Assembly: GCA_002724395.1 (NCBI GenBank)
Contig: PBOR01000016.1
Location: 32,608 to 96,607, forward strand
From: Rhodospirillaceae bacterium
GTDB lineage: Bacteria; Pseudomonadota; Alphaproteobacteria; UBA8366
Direction of reading: 5' to 3'
DNA: 64,000 nucleotides
The stretch's first letter is position 1, and each line of letters opens with the position of its first letter. Of this stretch, positions 16,063 to 24,743 are shown piece by piece. The translations under genes and the position numbers were made by a program. The notes beneath the pieces are model-generated. The model did not search any database and was not told the DNA's origin. It was given only the letters and a program-made list of their open reading frames with translations.

Positions 16063-17130
16063 TTAGTCCCGATCGGCCAGCGGCAAATAAATCTTCTTGC
16101 CGCGCCGCATAGAAAGTGTGACCGCGTCGGTCCATTCCATATATTTGGTCGCCGTAGTGAAGTCGGTGAGCTTGACCTCCTCCTTGCCACGGATAGCGTT
16201 GATGAACTCTTCTTCTACACGCCAAATGCCTTGCTTCGATTTCGGAATATTAACCCGTTTAACGCCTTTATCATTGCGCTTCCCCGCATAAACCTCCAGC
16301 TTACCGCCATGCTTCTCCAGCACGGAAATAGTACCTTCAGTTCCGAAAATATGACATTCGATACTCATTGGTGAATGGCCGAGCACAGAGGAGATGCTGT
16401 AGCGCATAGTGCCACCCTGCTCCATTTCACAGATACAATCGACATGGTCAGGAATTGTCATTTGCACGCGACTCTTGTCTGCCCCGACGCGATGCTTAAT
16501 CACCGATTGGCCAAGCGCCTGAACTGATTTCGCCGTGCCCACCCAACGCATCATGGCTTCATAGAGAATACCCATAGCCATTATATTATTGCCAGAAAAC
16601 TCCCGCTCATAGCGCCAATGCATGGGCGCGCCATTTTTAGGGAAAGTGCTGCCCGTATTGACCCGGGCATCGACCGAAATCAGATCACCAATATAGCTCT
16701 TGCCCATCATATCCATGATCGTACGATCAATAGCAAAAGTCCGCGGCGACGGCACGACTTGCGCTACCTGGCGCGGATAATCCATGGATACCTTTAACAT
16801 GCGATGTGCTTCAGCGGAGTTCATTGCCATTCGCGCTTCGCACAATACGTGTTTCCCATTGTCAAGCGCGGCCACCGTCAATGTCTCATGCATATAAGGC
16901 CAAGTGCCGATACACACCGCATCAATTGTCTCGTCTTCAATAATCTCTAACCAGTCCTTACAAACTTTCTCTACTCCAAAAGCATTAGCAATCTTTCGGC
17001 CCGATGCGACCGAGCGGTTCGCCACGGCAGCCAATTCAACACTCTTTATTTTTTTGAACCCCGGAATATGACGGTTCCGCATATTACCGCCGGCGCCGAT
17101 GAGACCGACACGAATCGGTTTAATAGCCAT
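16063..17130 (-). CDS. Gfo/Idh/MocA-family oxidoreductase
   Basis: A 355-residue NAD(P)-dependent dehydrogenase with an N-terminal Rossmann fold (RVGLIGAGGNMRNRHIPGF, about 7-25; IDAVCIGTWPYMHE) and the family's CEARMAMNSAEAH in place of the usual CEKP. The EKP lysine is therefore replaced by Arg-Met. This lysine is catalytic in many members, so the reaction may differ or be lost. First gene of the minus operon, divergent from the epimerase gene across 118 bases. Substrates in the family include sugars, inositols and, in LigC, ring-cleavage semialdehydes. Confidence 0.88.
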   Translation of the reverse strand: MAIKPIRVGLIGAGGNMRNRHIPGFKKIKSVELAAVANRSVASGRKIANAFGVEKVCKDWLEIIEDETIDAVCIGTWPYMHETLTVAALDNGKHVLCEARMAMNSAEAHRMLKVSMDYPRQVAQVVPSPRTFAIDRTIMDMMGKSYIGDLISVDARVNTGSTFPKNGAPMHWRYEREFSGNNIMAMGILYEAMMRWVGTAKSVQALGQSVIKHRVGADKSRVQMTIPDHVDCICEMEQGGTMRYSISSVLGHSPMSIECHIFGTEGTISVLEKHGGKLEVYAGKRNDKGVKRVNIPKSKQGIWRVEEEFINAIRGKEEVKLTDFTTATKYMEWTDAVTLSMRRGKKIYLPLADRD

Positions 17131-17248
17131 TACGCAATCCTCTCTTGGAAGTTTTATTTAGCTCGATTATAGGCTTCTCAGCGCCTTTGGGAATGGGTAA
17201 TGGGAGCACTAATGACAAATGTATGACTTCAGGTAGACTGCACCAATC

Positions 17249-18175
17249 ATGACCATACTTATCTTTGGTGGCACGGGATTAATTGGCACGAGCACGGTCG
17301 CGCAGCTTTGCGCAGATGGGGAAATCGTGGCCGTTGTTGCGCGCCGAAAGCCGGATGACGGTGAATTATTAGAATTGGCAGGCCAATACACATTCCACGA
17401 AGGGGATATTACTAATACCGATTTTGTATCTAGTGTCGTTAACGAAACCAAACCAACTGGCATCATCCATTTGGCTGCTATGTTAATCGGCGGGTGTGAA
17501 AAAGATCCGGCGGCAGCCCACGAAGTCAATGTGAACGGTACGATGCACATTCTGCGCGCAGCAGCAAAAGCTAAAGTCAAACGCTTCATATTCGCCAGCA
17601 CTATCGCCGTCTATGGCGGCGGCGATGGACCTTTCGAAGAAAGTATGGACCCAAGCACACGCTCGGTCTATGGCGCCAGTAAGTTCTATTCAGAAATTTC
17701 CGGACGTCGCTTTGCCAGGCAGCACGACATTTCTTATACAGCACTCCGTTATTCAGGCGTTATCGGGCCTGCATCAGTAAAAGGAGAAGGCATGGCAGCA
17801 ACTCGAGACAAAATTAAAGGCACCGTTGACGGTAATGATGTTGAAATTTCGATGGTCTCTGGCGATGAGCGCACCCAATATACTTATATATCGGAAGCGG
17901 TTGACGCGACACTAGCTGCACTCCGCCATCCCAACCCTAAATATCCTGTCTATAACGTCGCCGGCCCGGACGAGAATTGCGTGAGCTTCAAAGAATACTA
18001 TGCCCTTATTAAAAGATTAGTGCCTAATGCCGGTAAAGTGCAATTTACTGGTCGTTGCATGCGCGGCGGCGGACGGATGGCCACCAACCGTATGCGAGAA
18101 GATTTAAATGTGACACCTACCATTACTGTCGAACAAGGGTTACGTGAAGAATTGAGCAAAAAGGGATTACTGTGA
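17249..18175 (+). CDS. NAD-dependent epimerase/dehydratase (extended SDR)
   Basis: A 308-residue extended short-chain dehydrogenase: the nucleotide motif ILIFGGTGLIGTS (about 3-15), GDITNTDF, a catalytic Ser/Thr in FASTIAVYGG, and the Tyr-X3-Lys pair in YGASKFYSE (about 140-148). Relatives act on nucleotide sugars or sugar-acid lactones. It is divergent from the Gfo/Idh/MocA gene, sharing a 118-base promoter region, and its stop overlaps the next start as GTGA. A catabolic role is inferred from context. Confidence 0.88.
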   Translation: MTILIFGGTGLIGTSTVAQLCADGEIVAVVARRKPDDGELLELAGQYTFHEGDITNTDFVSSVVNETKPTGIIHLAAMLIGGCEKDPAAAHEVNVNGTMHILRAAAKAKVKRFIFASTIAVYGGGDGPFEESMDPSTRSVYGASKFYSEISGRRFARQHDISYTALRYSGVIGPASVKGEGMAATRDKIKGTVDGNDVEISMVSGDERTQYTYISEAVDATLAALRHPNPKYPVYNVAGPDENCVSFKEYYALIKRLVPNAGKVQFTGRCMRGGGRMATNRMREDLNVTPTITVEQGLREELSKKGLL

Positions 18176-19038
18176 GCGAGCCAGACTTCATGACTGATAA
18201 AGGCCGAAAGCCAAAACTGATCGCTCCGCCAAAATCTTGCGACACCCATTCCCATATATATGGGCCATTAGATCAGTTTCCCCGGGCCAACAGCAGTACT
18301 CGCTTAGCCACACTAGAAGCCTATCGCAGCATGTTAACCCGGCTCGGCATAGAACGCTGCGTCGTTGTCCATTCTTCCGCATACGGTTTTGATAATTCCG
18401 TCACCTTGGATGCGATTGCTCAAATCGGCCAAGACCGGGCGCGCGGCATGGCAGTTATTCCATCAGATATCAGTAAAGAAGAGCTACAGATTCTGCATGC
18501 GGGTGGCATGCGAGGTGTCCGAGTATCAGGGCACAGCACTGACCTTTCTGCCTTCGACGCCGATAAGATTGCTGCTCAAATCGCAGATCTCGGTTGGGCG
18601 TTACAATTGCAGGAACCAACCCCCGGATGGGTACAAAAGATATCCCCAATGGTGAAAAATTTACCAATCCCGACCATTTTTGATCACCTCGGCACATCTC
18701 CAATAAATGAAAATACCACCGGGAAAGAATTCCGCGCACTTGTGAAGTTGTTGGAAGACAATGACCATGTTTGGGTAAAAATTGCGGCCATTTATTCCAA
18801 CTCGAACACCGGACCACCAGACTACGTAGATGTCGGTGATAGGGTGCGTGTATTAACCCAAACGCGACCCAACCGCATCATTTGGGGTGTCAACTGGCCT
18901 CATCCGCATTTTAAGTTCAATGGTGTTGCAGAAAGTGCCGATGTATTGGACCCTTTACTCGACTGGATACCAGAAGAAACGACGCGCAAGTTGGTGTTGG
19001 CAGATAATCCAGGCAGGCTCTATGGCTTTGACCCATAA
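18172..19038 (+). CDS. Amidohydrolase, 2-pyrone-4,6-dicarboxylate-lactonase-like
   Basis: A 288-residue TIM-barrel amidohydrolase of COG3618, the group holding LigI (2-pyrone-4,6-dicarboxylate lactonase) and sugar lactonases. It shows the metal-site HXH in SCDTHSHIYGP (about 22-32), RGVRVSG, TIFDHLGT and late NPGRLYGF. Start is GTG at 18172, overlapping the SDR stop. LigI-like enzymes open a carboxylated lactone ring. With a PrpF-type isomerase and a Gfo/Idh/MocA dehydrogenase nearby, the toolkit resembles the protocatechuate 4,5-cleavage route in folds, though the dioxygenase is absent here. Confidence 0.88.
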   Translation: MSEPDFMTDKGRKPKLIAPPKSCDTHSHIYGPLDQFPRANSSTRLATLEAYRSMLTRLGIERCVVVHSSAYGFDNSVTLDAIAQIGQDRARGMAVIPSDISKEELQILHAGGMRGVRVSGHSTDLSAFDADKIAAQIADLGWALQLQEPTPGWVQKISPMVKNLPIPTIFDHLGTSPINENTTGKEFRALVKLLEDNDHVWVKIAAIYSNSNTGPPDYVDVGDRVRVLTQTRPNRIIWGVNWPHPHFKFNGVAESADVLDPLLDWIPEETTRKLVLADNPGRLYGFDP

Positions 19039-19354
19039 AACTTAATCTTTTCTGATCAAATACAATTTTGATCGTCCTAAAGCGGCAAAATGCTAGGGTG
19101 TAGAGAATAATAAAACTACGGGGAAGCATAAGCTAGCAGAGAGCAAAAATTTATCTGGCGAAAAGCGACACCACCCAATATCTCAATCTGAGCACACACA
19201 ATTGACCCAGCCTGGCCGCGGGAGCGGCAAAGACCATCAGGACAGTGACATGCACAGTTTAGGCGAAGGCTATCAGCTAGGGTGAGGAGGATTGGTTTAG
19301 AGCCCGCCAGGTGTATTGTTATGCTAAATAAGAGAAAAATCGAAAGGGAAAAAC
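19039..19354. other. Gene-free stretch before the GST gene
   Basis: 316 bases after the amidohydrolase stop with no credible ORF on either strand. The end carries the GST ribosome site (AAAGGGAAAAAC before ATG). I see no repeat or clear terminator. Confidence 0.5.
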
Positions 19355-19960
19355 ATGAAACTTTATATCACGCCCACATCGCCCTATAGCCGCCGAGCAC
19401 GTATTGCCGTTTTTGAAGCGGGGTACGCAGACCAATGCGAGGAAATCGATGTTGGGCCGATCGCCGATAATCTCGACATGCTGTTGGCAGCTCACCCCTC
19501 TGGCAAAGCGCCAACATTGGTTTTGGATGATGGCATCGGACTTTCAGAGTGTATGTTAATCGCGCATTATATGGACGATATATCAGACGGAAAACTCTAC
19601 CCCACCGACCCGGGTGCTCGACTGACTTGTTACAGACTTGAAGCATTAGGGGCAGTATTAATGGATTCAATGTTTACGCGAAGCGGCCAAAATCGACTTG
19701 ATCCATCGGAACAATCCCCGACTATCTTGAAAAAGGAAATTATCCGTTCCAATCGCTGTTACGACGCGCTCGAGGCACTCGTCAGCGATCTGGAAGGGCA
19801 AACCCATATGGGCGCACTCACCGTCGCATCCTCGCTATCCTATGCAGATTGGCGGGGTGCGGAAGATAAATGGCGTGATAGTCATCCGAGACTTGATACG
19901 TGGATGACAAAGATAGAACGTCACCCGTCCATGGCCGCAACGGCCCGCCCCGACAGCTAA
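19355..19960 (+). CDS. Glutathione S-transferase family protein
   Basis: A 201-residue protein with a thioredoxin-like N-terminal glutathione-site domain (MKLYITPTSPYSRRARIAV, then SGKAPTLVLDDG with the conserved cis-proline, then LSECMLIAHYMDD) and an all-helical C-terminal domain. The S-P-Y-S-R-R segment replaces the CPYC of glutaredoxins. Members conjugate glutathione or act as isomerases or reductive lyases in ring-cleavage and lignin pathways, which may explain its place in this catabolic cluster. Specific activity is unknown. Confidence 0.88.
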   Translation: MKLYITPTSPYSRRARIAVFEAGYADQCEEIDVGPIADNLDMLLAAHPSGKAPTLVLDDGIGLSECMLIAHYMDDISDGKLYPTDPGARLTCYRLEALGAVLMDSMFTRSGQNRLDPSEQSPTILKKEIIRSNRCYDALEALVSDLEGQTHMGALTVASSLSYADWRGAEDKWRDSHPRLDTWMTKIERHPSMAATARPDS

Positions 19961-20031
19961 TCGATTACGTGGTCGAGAGGTTAATAAGGTAGTTTTCAGA
20001 CCCTATTTAAATAACAATTAACGACGGTAAA

Positions 20032-20988
20032 ATGGATTACACTACTCTTGGCAAAACCGGCTTAGAGGTCAGCGTCGCCGGTCTCGGAACCGGCGGGAAC
20101 AGCCGTTTGGGCCGCAAAACTGGGCGAAGTACTAAAGAATCCGTTGCGATCATTCATGCTGCAGTCGATCTTGGCATAAATTTCATCGACACGGCGGAAA
20201 ATTATGGCACAGAGCCGTTCGTCGGCGAAGCCTTGAAGTCAATTCCGCGCGACAGCGTTATCGTCTCTACCAAATCCCACATCAGCGATAAAGAGCGACT
20301 GTGGTCCGGGAAAGAGGTGGTAAAGCATCTCGAAGCCTCCCTGCAACGCTTAGGTACGGACTATGTCGATGTCTTCAACCTGCACGGCGTGAAACCACTC
20401 GAATATGACCATGCGATGCAAGAAATCGTGCCTATTCTCCTGCGCGAAAAAGAAAAAGGTAAATTTCTTCACCTCGGCGTTACCGAAGCTGCAGCCTCCG
20501 ACGCCGAACATGCTATGCTCCATCGGGCCGTGCAGGACGAGAATTGGGAAGTGTGTATGGTTGCCTTCCATATGATGTGTCAGAACGCCCGTGCGCAGGT
20601 GTTTCCGTTCACACAGAATGGCGGGGCTGGCACCCTGTTGATGTATGCAGTACGAAGCATATTCAGTGACCCAACTTATTTGGCCGAAACACTGGAAGCA
20701 CTTGCCAAAGCAGGCGAAATTCCAACGGAACTAACTGATGGTGATCCACTAAGCTTTCTAATGGAAGAAGGCGGAGCAAAAAGCATAATCGATGCCGCTT
20801 ACCGTTTCGTCCGCCATGAGCCTGGTGTGGATGTGTTGCTGTTCGGTACCGGCAATTTAGATCATTTGGAAAGTAATTTGACTTCAATATTATCGCCGCC
20901 CCTGCCCGAGCAAACTGTTCAAAGGCTATATAATCTTTTCGGCTCTTTAAAAGGCGTTGGATTAGACTTGCCAATCTTCAAGCAGTAA
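20032..20988 (+). CDS. Aldo/keto reductase
   Basis: A 318-residue (beta/alpha)8 aldo/keto reductase with the full catalytic tetrad visible: Asp and Tyr in FIDTAENYG (about 52-60), Lys in VSTKSH (about 84) and His in VFNLHGVKPL (about 117). It uses NADPH to reduce aldehydes or ketones, or the reverse. It follows the GST gene by 71 bases and precedes the PrpF gene by 28, so it is probably part of the same transcript. The substrate cannot be told. Confidence 0.88.
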   Translation: MDYTTLGKTGLEVSVAGLGTGGNSRLGRKTGRSTKESVAIIHAAVDLGINFIDTAENYGTEPFVGEALKSIPRDSVIVSTKSHISDKERLWSGKEVVKHLEASLQRLGTDYVDVFNLHGVKPLEYDHAMQEIVPILLREKEKGKFLHLGVTEAAASDAEHAMLHRAVQDENWEVCMVAFHMMCQNARAQVFPFTQNGGAGTLLMYAVRSIFSDPTYLAETLEALAKAGEIPTELTDGDPLSFLMEEGGAKSIIDAAYRFVRHEPGVDVLLFGTGNLDHLESNLTSILSPPLPEQTVQRLYNLFGSLKGVGLDLPIFKQ

Positions 20989-21016
20989 GGCCGCACGAAA
21001 ACTTGAGGAGTTTGAT

Positions 21017-22276
21017 ATGCCCACAACTAACAGCAATATCCATTTTCTTGGCCTGGCACCGCGTTTCTTAAACGGCGTTTTGGAAGTACCAGTCTATCAT
21101 ATGCGTGGCGGCACTTCGACGGGCATCGTCTTGTTCGACGATCATTTACCCACCGACCGCAAGCTGCGCGAAGAAGTTATCAAGCGCATTATGGGTGTTC
21201 CACTAGAAGGTGAAGTGAACTCAAACCGACAAATTACCGGTCTCGGGCGCGGCATTCCTCAGAGCTGCAAAGTCTTTATTGTTGCTCCCTCGGATCGCGA
21301 AGACGCTGACATAGACAGTACTCTGGCCCAACTCGCTCCCACAAAAGCGGCAATCGATTGGAGTGTTAATTGCGGCAACATGTCTGCGACCCTGCCCATC
21401 TTCGCTAACGAAATTGGTTTGCTGCCGTTGGAGCCAGGTCGCTCACGGGTCCGAATCCACAATACCAATACAGGCATCGTCGCTCATGCGCTTGTCGATA
21501 TACCCGATGCGGGAAGCCCCATGGAAGCTAAGACCGAGATCCCAGGCGTTCTCGGAACGTGGCCAGGGGTACAGCTAGCATTACTGGAGCCAGTAGGTTC
21601 TAAAACAGGCAAGCTGCTTCCAACCGGAAATTTAGTCGATGTGCTGGATGGCATCGAGGTATCCTGTGTGGACCTAGCGGTCCCCATGGTCATAATTCGT
21701 GCTATTGACCTCGGAAAAACAGCGGCGGAAGCGCCAGAGGACCTAAATGCAGATACCGGCTTTAAGACCAAGATTCAAAGAATTTGGATTGAAGCGGGCC
21801 TAAAAATGGGACTCAAGGGAGCAGACGGCACCCCCTTTACACCGGAACAATTAGCCGTCAGTGAAACCATACCAAAAGCCTGTATCATCGCGCGCCCTTC
21901 GAATGAGGAAAAGGCCCGTGGTGCAAACATCCGAGTTCGTTACTTTACCCCGCAAGACGCCCATAAATCATTAGCTGTTACAGGTGGTGCCTGTCTTGCC
22001 GCCGGTTGTCTGACTGCCGGTACGGTCGCCCATGAATTAGCTGAAGACATTTCTGAATTAGGTCCGAATCTTAAGGAGCATGAAGTGAAAATGGCGAATC
22101 CCGCTGGCATTTTGAAAGCAACAATTGAAGGCGCACAAGATAAGTCCGGAAACATAATCATGCCGAGCGCAGCATATGAACGCTCTACACAGGTTCTCCT
22201 GCGCGGGCATACGCCTATTTACAACGCATCACCTGAACTGATGAACTTCTACAGAGAAGCCGAACAGGCAGCCTAA
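21017..22276 (+). CDS. PrpF-family isomerase (4-oxalomesaconate-tautomerase-like)
   Basis: A 419-residue protein of the PrpF/LigU/GalD family (diaminopimelate-epimerase-like double hot-dog fold): VPVYHMRGGTSTGIVLFD (about 24-41), SVNCGNMSA (about 116-124) and GGACLAAGCLTAG late in the chain. Members move double bonds in tri- and dicarboxylates: aconitate for PrpF, oxalomesaconate for LigU and GalD. No prpC/acnD neighbours are present, so a PrpF role in the methylcitrate cycle is unlikely. The amidohydrolase upstream makes a ring-cleavage or galloyl-type acid more likely. A strong GAGGAG site precedes ATG. Confidence 0.88.
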   Translation: MPTTNSNIHFLGLAPRFLNGVLEVPVYHMRGGTSTGIVLFDDHLPTDRKLREEVIKRIMGVPLEGEVNSNRQITGLGRGIPQSCKVFIVAPSDREDADIDSTLAQLAPTKAAIDWSVNCGNMSATLPIFANEIGLLPLEPGRSRVRIHNTNTGIVAHALVDIPDAGSPMEAKTEIPGVLGTWPGVQLALLEPVGSKTGKLLPTGNLVDVLDGIEVSCVDLAVPMVIIRAIDLGKTAAEAPEDLNADTGFKTKIQRIWIEAGLKMGLKGADGTPFTPEQLAVSETIPKACIIARPSNEEKARGANIRVRYFTPQDAHKSLAVTGGACLAAGCLTAGTVAHELAEDISELGPNLKEHEVKMANPAGILKATIEGAQDKSGNIIMPSAAYERSTQVLLRGHTPIYNASPELMNFYREAEQAA

Positions 22277-22610
22277 AAACCCTTATTCCGCTCACGTCAA
22301 AACTGAATTCTTCTACCTGCAACAACCGTGTAGGGTTATTGTACAAGGGAAAACCGAACCGCTTAGCATCCATGAAGTCCTCGATTATCACGATGATAAA
22401 TCTTTTTCCAACGCAGCGCTTCTCTTAACCCTCCGGACACACCGTGCAAAATTTACATTGACCGGTGTGATCACCTGGAAGCTAATCCTCCTGGGGATAG
22501 TTGGAATGGTGTATAGATTTTGACATCCAAGTAACAGGAAAAGGCTGTTCAAGCGTGCGAATCACGGTAAAACGGAAGTAGATAACCGACTATAAAAAGG
22601 AAAGGAAACT
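22277..22610. other. Gene-free stretch before pyrE
   Basis: 334 bases with no credible ORF on either strand. It ends in the pyrE ribosome site (AAAGGAAAGGAAACT before ATG). I looked for a pyrE-type attenuator and see no clear hairpin with a T-run. Confidence 0.5.
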
Positions 22611-23156
22611 ATGTCATCCGACGGTGTCGCGCGCGAAAGATTACGCTCAATTATTGCAGATAGATCGCTCTTAAAAGATGGTGAATTTACCCTGGCGTCG
22701 GGTGCGAAGAGCTCGATGTTCTTCGATATGAAAAAAACCATGCTTGACCCGGAAGGCGCGTCTCTGCTGACCAATGCTCTATGGGAATTGCTCATAGATC
22801 GCCCTGCAGATTGCATTGGGGGGCTCGAGATGGGCGCTGTACCGATCGTATCTCAGCTCAGTATGCGAAGTTTCCCTGAGAAACCTATTCCGAGCTTTTT
22901 TGTCCGAAAGCAAACAAAAGGCCATGGTACGGACAAGAAAATCGATGGTTACCTGCTAAAAGGAAAGACTGCGATCATATTTGAAGATGTCACCACAACC
23001 GGTGGTTCGGCGATGCAGGCGGTAGAAGCAGTGCGCACCGCTGGTTTGGTTGTCAACACTGTCATCACCGTGGTCGACCGCATGGAGGGTGCAAAAGAAA
23101 CCTTTACTAAAGGCAAAGTCAACCTCGTATCGTTATTCACCAGAGACGATTTCTAA
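22611..23156 (+). CDS. pyrE: Orotate phosphoribosyltransferase
   Basis: A 181-residue PRPP-dependent transferase converting orotate to OMP in pyrimidine synthesis. The PRPP loop is IIFEDVTTTGGSAMQAVEAV (about 122-141), and the flexible-loop segment FVRKQTKGHGTDKKIDG (about 98-114) carries the catalytic lysine. FTLASGAKSSMFFDMKKTM near the N-terminus matches the orotate-site region. Length is normal. It stands alone before the thiamine operon, from which it is separated by the riboswitch region. Confidence 0.93.
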   Translation: MSSDGVARERLRSIIADRSLLKDGEFTLASGAKSSMFFDMKKTMLDPEGASLLTNALWELLIDRPADCIGGLEMGAVPIVSQLSMRSFPEKPIPSFFVRKQTKGHGTDKKIDGYLLKGKTAIIFEDVTTTGGSAMQAVEAVRTAGLVVNTVITVVDRMEGAKETFTKGKVNLVSLFTRDDF

Positions 23157-23226
23157 TTTTCGAATAGGCTGTTGATCACTTGAAATTAAGTAGTGCAAAA
23201 CGGTACTCTCAACCAATAGCAATTTT

Positions 23227-23303
23227 AGCTGGGGTGCCGACCCTTCACTGGCCGGCTGAGAATACACCCATGGAACCTGATCTGGGTTATGCCAGCGCAG
23301 GGA
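23227..23303 (+). promoter_or_regulatory. TPP (thi-box) riboswitch
   Basis: The 5' arm GGGGTGCC, the conserved CTGAGA (23265-23270), ACCTGATCTGGGTTATGCCA and the closing GCGCAGGGA match the thi-box aptamer that binds thiamine pyrophosphate. It sits just before a thiazole-synthesis operon. Its 3' end (GCAGGGAG) is also the ribosome site for thiO, so TPP binding should hide the site and block translation. Confidence 0.95.
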
Positions 23304-23309
23304 GTCAAT

Positions 23310-24515
23310 ATGTCGATAAGTCTTTCTAAACTGAACGCGTCAGAACCAACCGTCGCCATTATCGGAGCGGGTGTGTCAGGGCTCAGTATTGGCTGGCGTT
23401 TGGCTCAAGCCGGCGCGCAGGTAGAAATATTTGAACGAAGCGATCCCGGGCGTGGAGCTAGTTGGGCGGCCGCTGGCATGCTAGCCGCCCGCTCGGAGGC
23501 TGAGCCAGGGGAAGAAACGCTACTCCAACTGAATCTCAAATCTCAGAAAATGTGGCCATCTTTCAAGGACGAGGTCGAAGCAGCCGCACATATGCCTATC
23601 GATTACCGGGACGAAGGGACATTGACAGTCGCCCTCGACCAAGATGATGCAGAAGCTCTTCTTTTCAACTACAAGTTCCAATCCAAGCTTGGCTTAGAGG
23701 TAGAATGGCTGAGTGGTCGGGAAGCACGAAAGCGGGAATCTTTCCTCTCCCCCAATGTCACCGGCGCAGTATATAGCTCTCTAGACCACCAAGTGGAAAA
23801 CAGATTGTTGGTGGATGCTCTACGCATTGCTTTCACAGCGGCCGGTGGAATGGTCCATAATTATACGGAAATCACCGCTATAGAGATCAAAGGCGATACC
23901 GTTACCGGCGTACGCTGCGGAGAAAAGTACCGGGAATTTGATGTGGTTGTCCTCGCAGCAGGGGCTTGGTCACGGACAATCAAGGGTCTGCCAAAAGAAC
24001 TCATGCCGCCTGTGCGACCACTAAAAGGCCAAATGCTTGCACTTCGCATGGATTTAAATGAGCCCTTGTTGCGACATGTGTTGTGGGCACCAAAGGGTAT
24101 TTACATGGTCCCACGTACGGATGGACGGATACTCATCGGTGCCACTGTAGAGGAAAAAGATTTTGATGCTGACTTAACGGCAGGCGGCGTTTTGCATTTG
24201 CTTCGGGAAAGTTGGGAGGCATTGCCGGGCATAGAAGAATTACCCATCGACGAAATGTGGGTTGGCCATCGACCTACCAGCCGCGACGATGCACCTATTT
24301 TAGGGCCAACAGATTTGAAAGGGTTGGTGATGGCGACAGGCCACCACCGAAACGGGATTTTACTGACTCCAGTGACTGCCGATGCCATAAGTCGTTATAT
24401 TATCGATGGTATCGTGCCCGCAGAAATTGCTCCGTTCGGCCTAGATCGGTTCCAAAAGAAACAATCGCATAATAAAACTGCGGAGAATATCGAGTTTCAG
24501 AAGGGAGCAGCATGA
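23310..24515 (+). CDS. thiO: Glycine oxidase ThiO
   Basis: A 401-residue FAD-dependent amine oxidase that makes iminoglycine (dehydroglycine) for the thiazole moiety of thiamine. Seen: FAD motif VAIIGAGVSGLSIGWRLAQA, FERSDPGRGASWAAAGMLA, and the C-terminal GHHRNGILLTPVTA typical of ThiO. I start at ATG 23310, because the upstream in-frame ATG at 23289 lies inside the riboswitch and the AGGGAG site fits 23310. Its stop is directly followed by thiS. Control is by the TPP riboswitch. Confidence 0.94.
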   Translation: MSISLSKLNASEPTVAIIGAGVSGLSIGWRLAQAGAQVEIFERSDPGRGASWAAAGMLAARSEAEPGEETLLQLNLKSQKMWPSFKDEVEAAAHMPIDYRDEGTLTVALDQDDAEALLFNYKFQSKLGLEVEWLSGREARKRESFLSPNVTGAVYSSLDHQVENRLLVDALRIAFTAAGGMVHNYTEITAIEIKGDTVTGVRCGEKYREFDVVVLAAGAWSRTIKGLPKELMPPVRPLKGQMLALRMDLNEPLLRHVLWAPKGIYMVPRTDGRILIGATVEEKDFDADLTAGGVLHLLRESWEALPGIEELPIDEMWVGHRPTSRDDAPILGPTDLKGLVMATGHHRNGILLTPVTADAISRYIIDGIVPAEIAPFGLDRFQKKQSHNKTAENIEFQKGAA

Positions 24516-24725
24516 ATGAACAGCACCATTAAGATAAATGGTAAGAAAAGAATGACCGCCGCCTCAACTGTGGTCGAACTTCTCAAAGCCGAAAAAATTG
24601 ATGTCGAAGCAAAATTCGTTGCAATCGCGATAAATGGTAGTGTTGTGTCACGCCGAAATTGGCCTAACGCCGAGATAAAACCAGGAGATGATGTCGAAAT
24701 CGTAAGTCCCGCCCCAGGCGGTTGA
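24516..24725 (+). CDS. thiS: Sulfur carrier protein ThiS
   Basis: A 69-residue ubiquitin-like protein ending in the essential Gly-Gly (SPAPGG). The C-terminus is adenylated and then thiocarboxylated to deliver sulfur to ThiG. Only 0 bases separate it from the thiO stop and 18 from thiG. Length is typical. No thiF-type adenylyltransferase gene is in this window, so activation must be encoded elsewhere. Confidence 0.95.
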   Translation: MNSTIKINGKKRMTAASTVVELLKAEKIDVEAKFVAIAINGSVVSRRNWPNAEIKPGDDVEIVSPAPGG

Positions 24726-24743
24726 TTTAAAAGCGAGAACAGA

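Noticed and set aside
21017-22276. PrpF of the methylcitrate cycle
   Set aside because: No prpB, prpC or acnD neighbours; context fits a LigU/GalD-like isomerase better.
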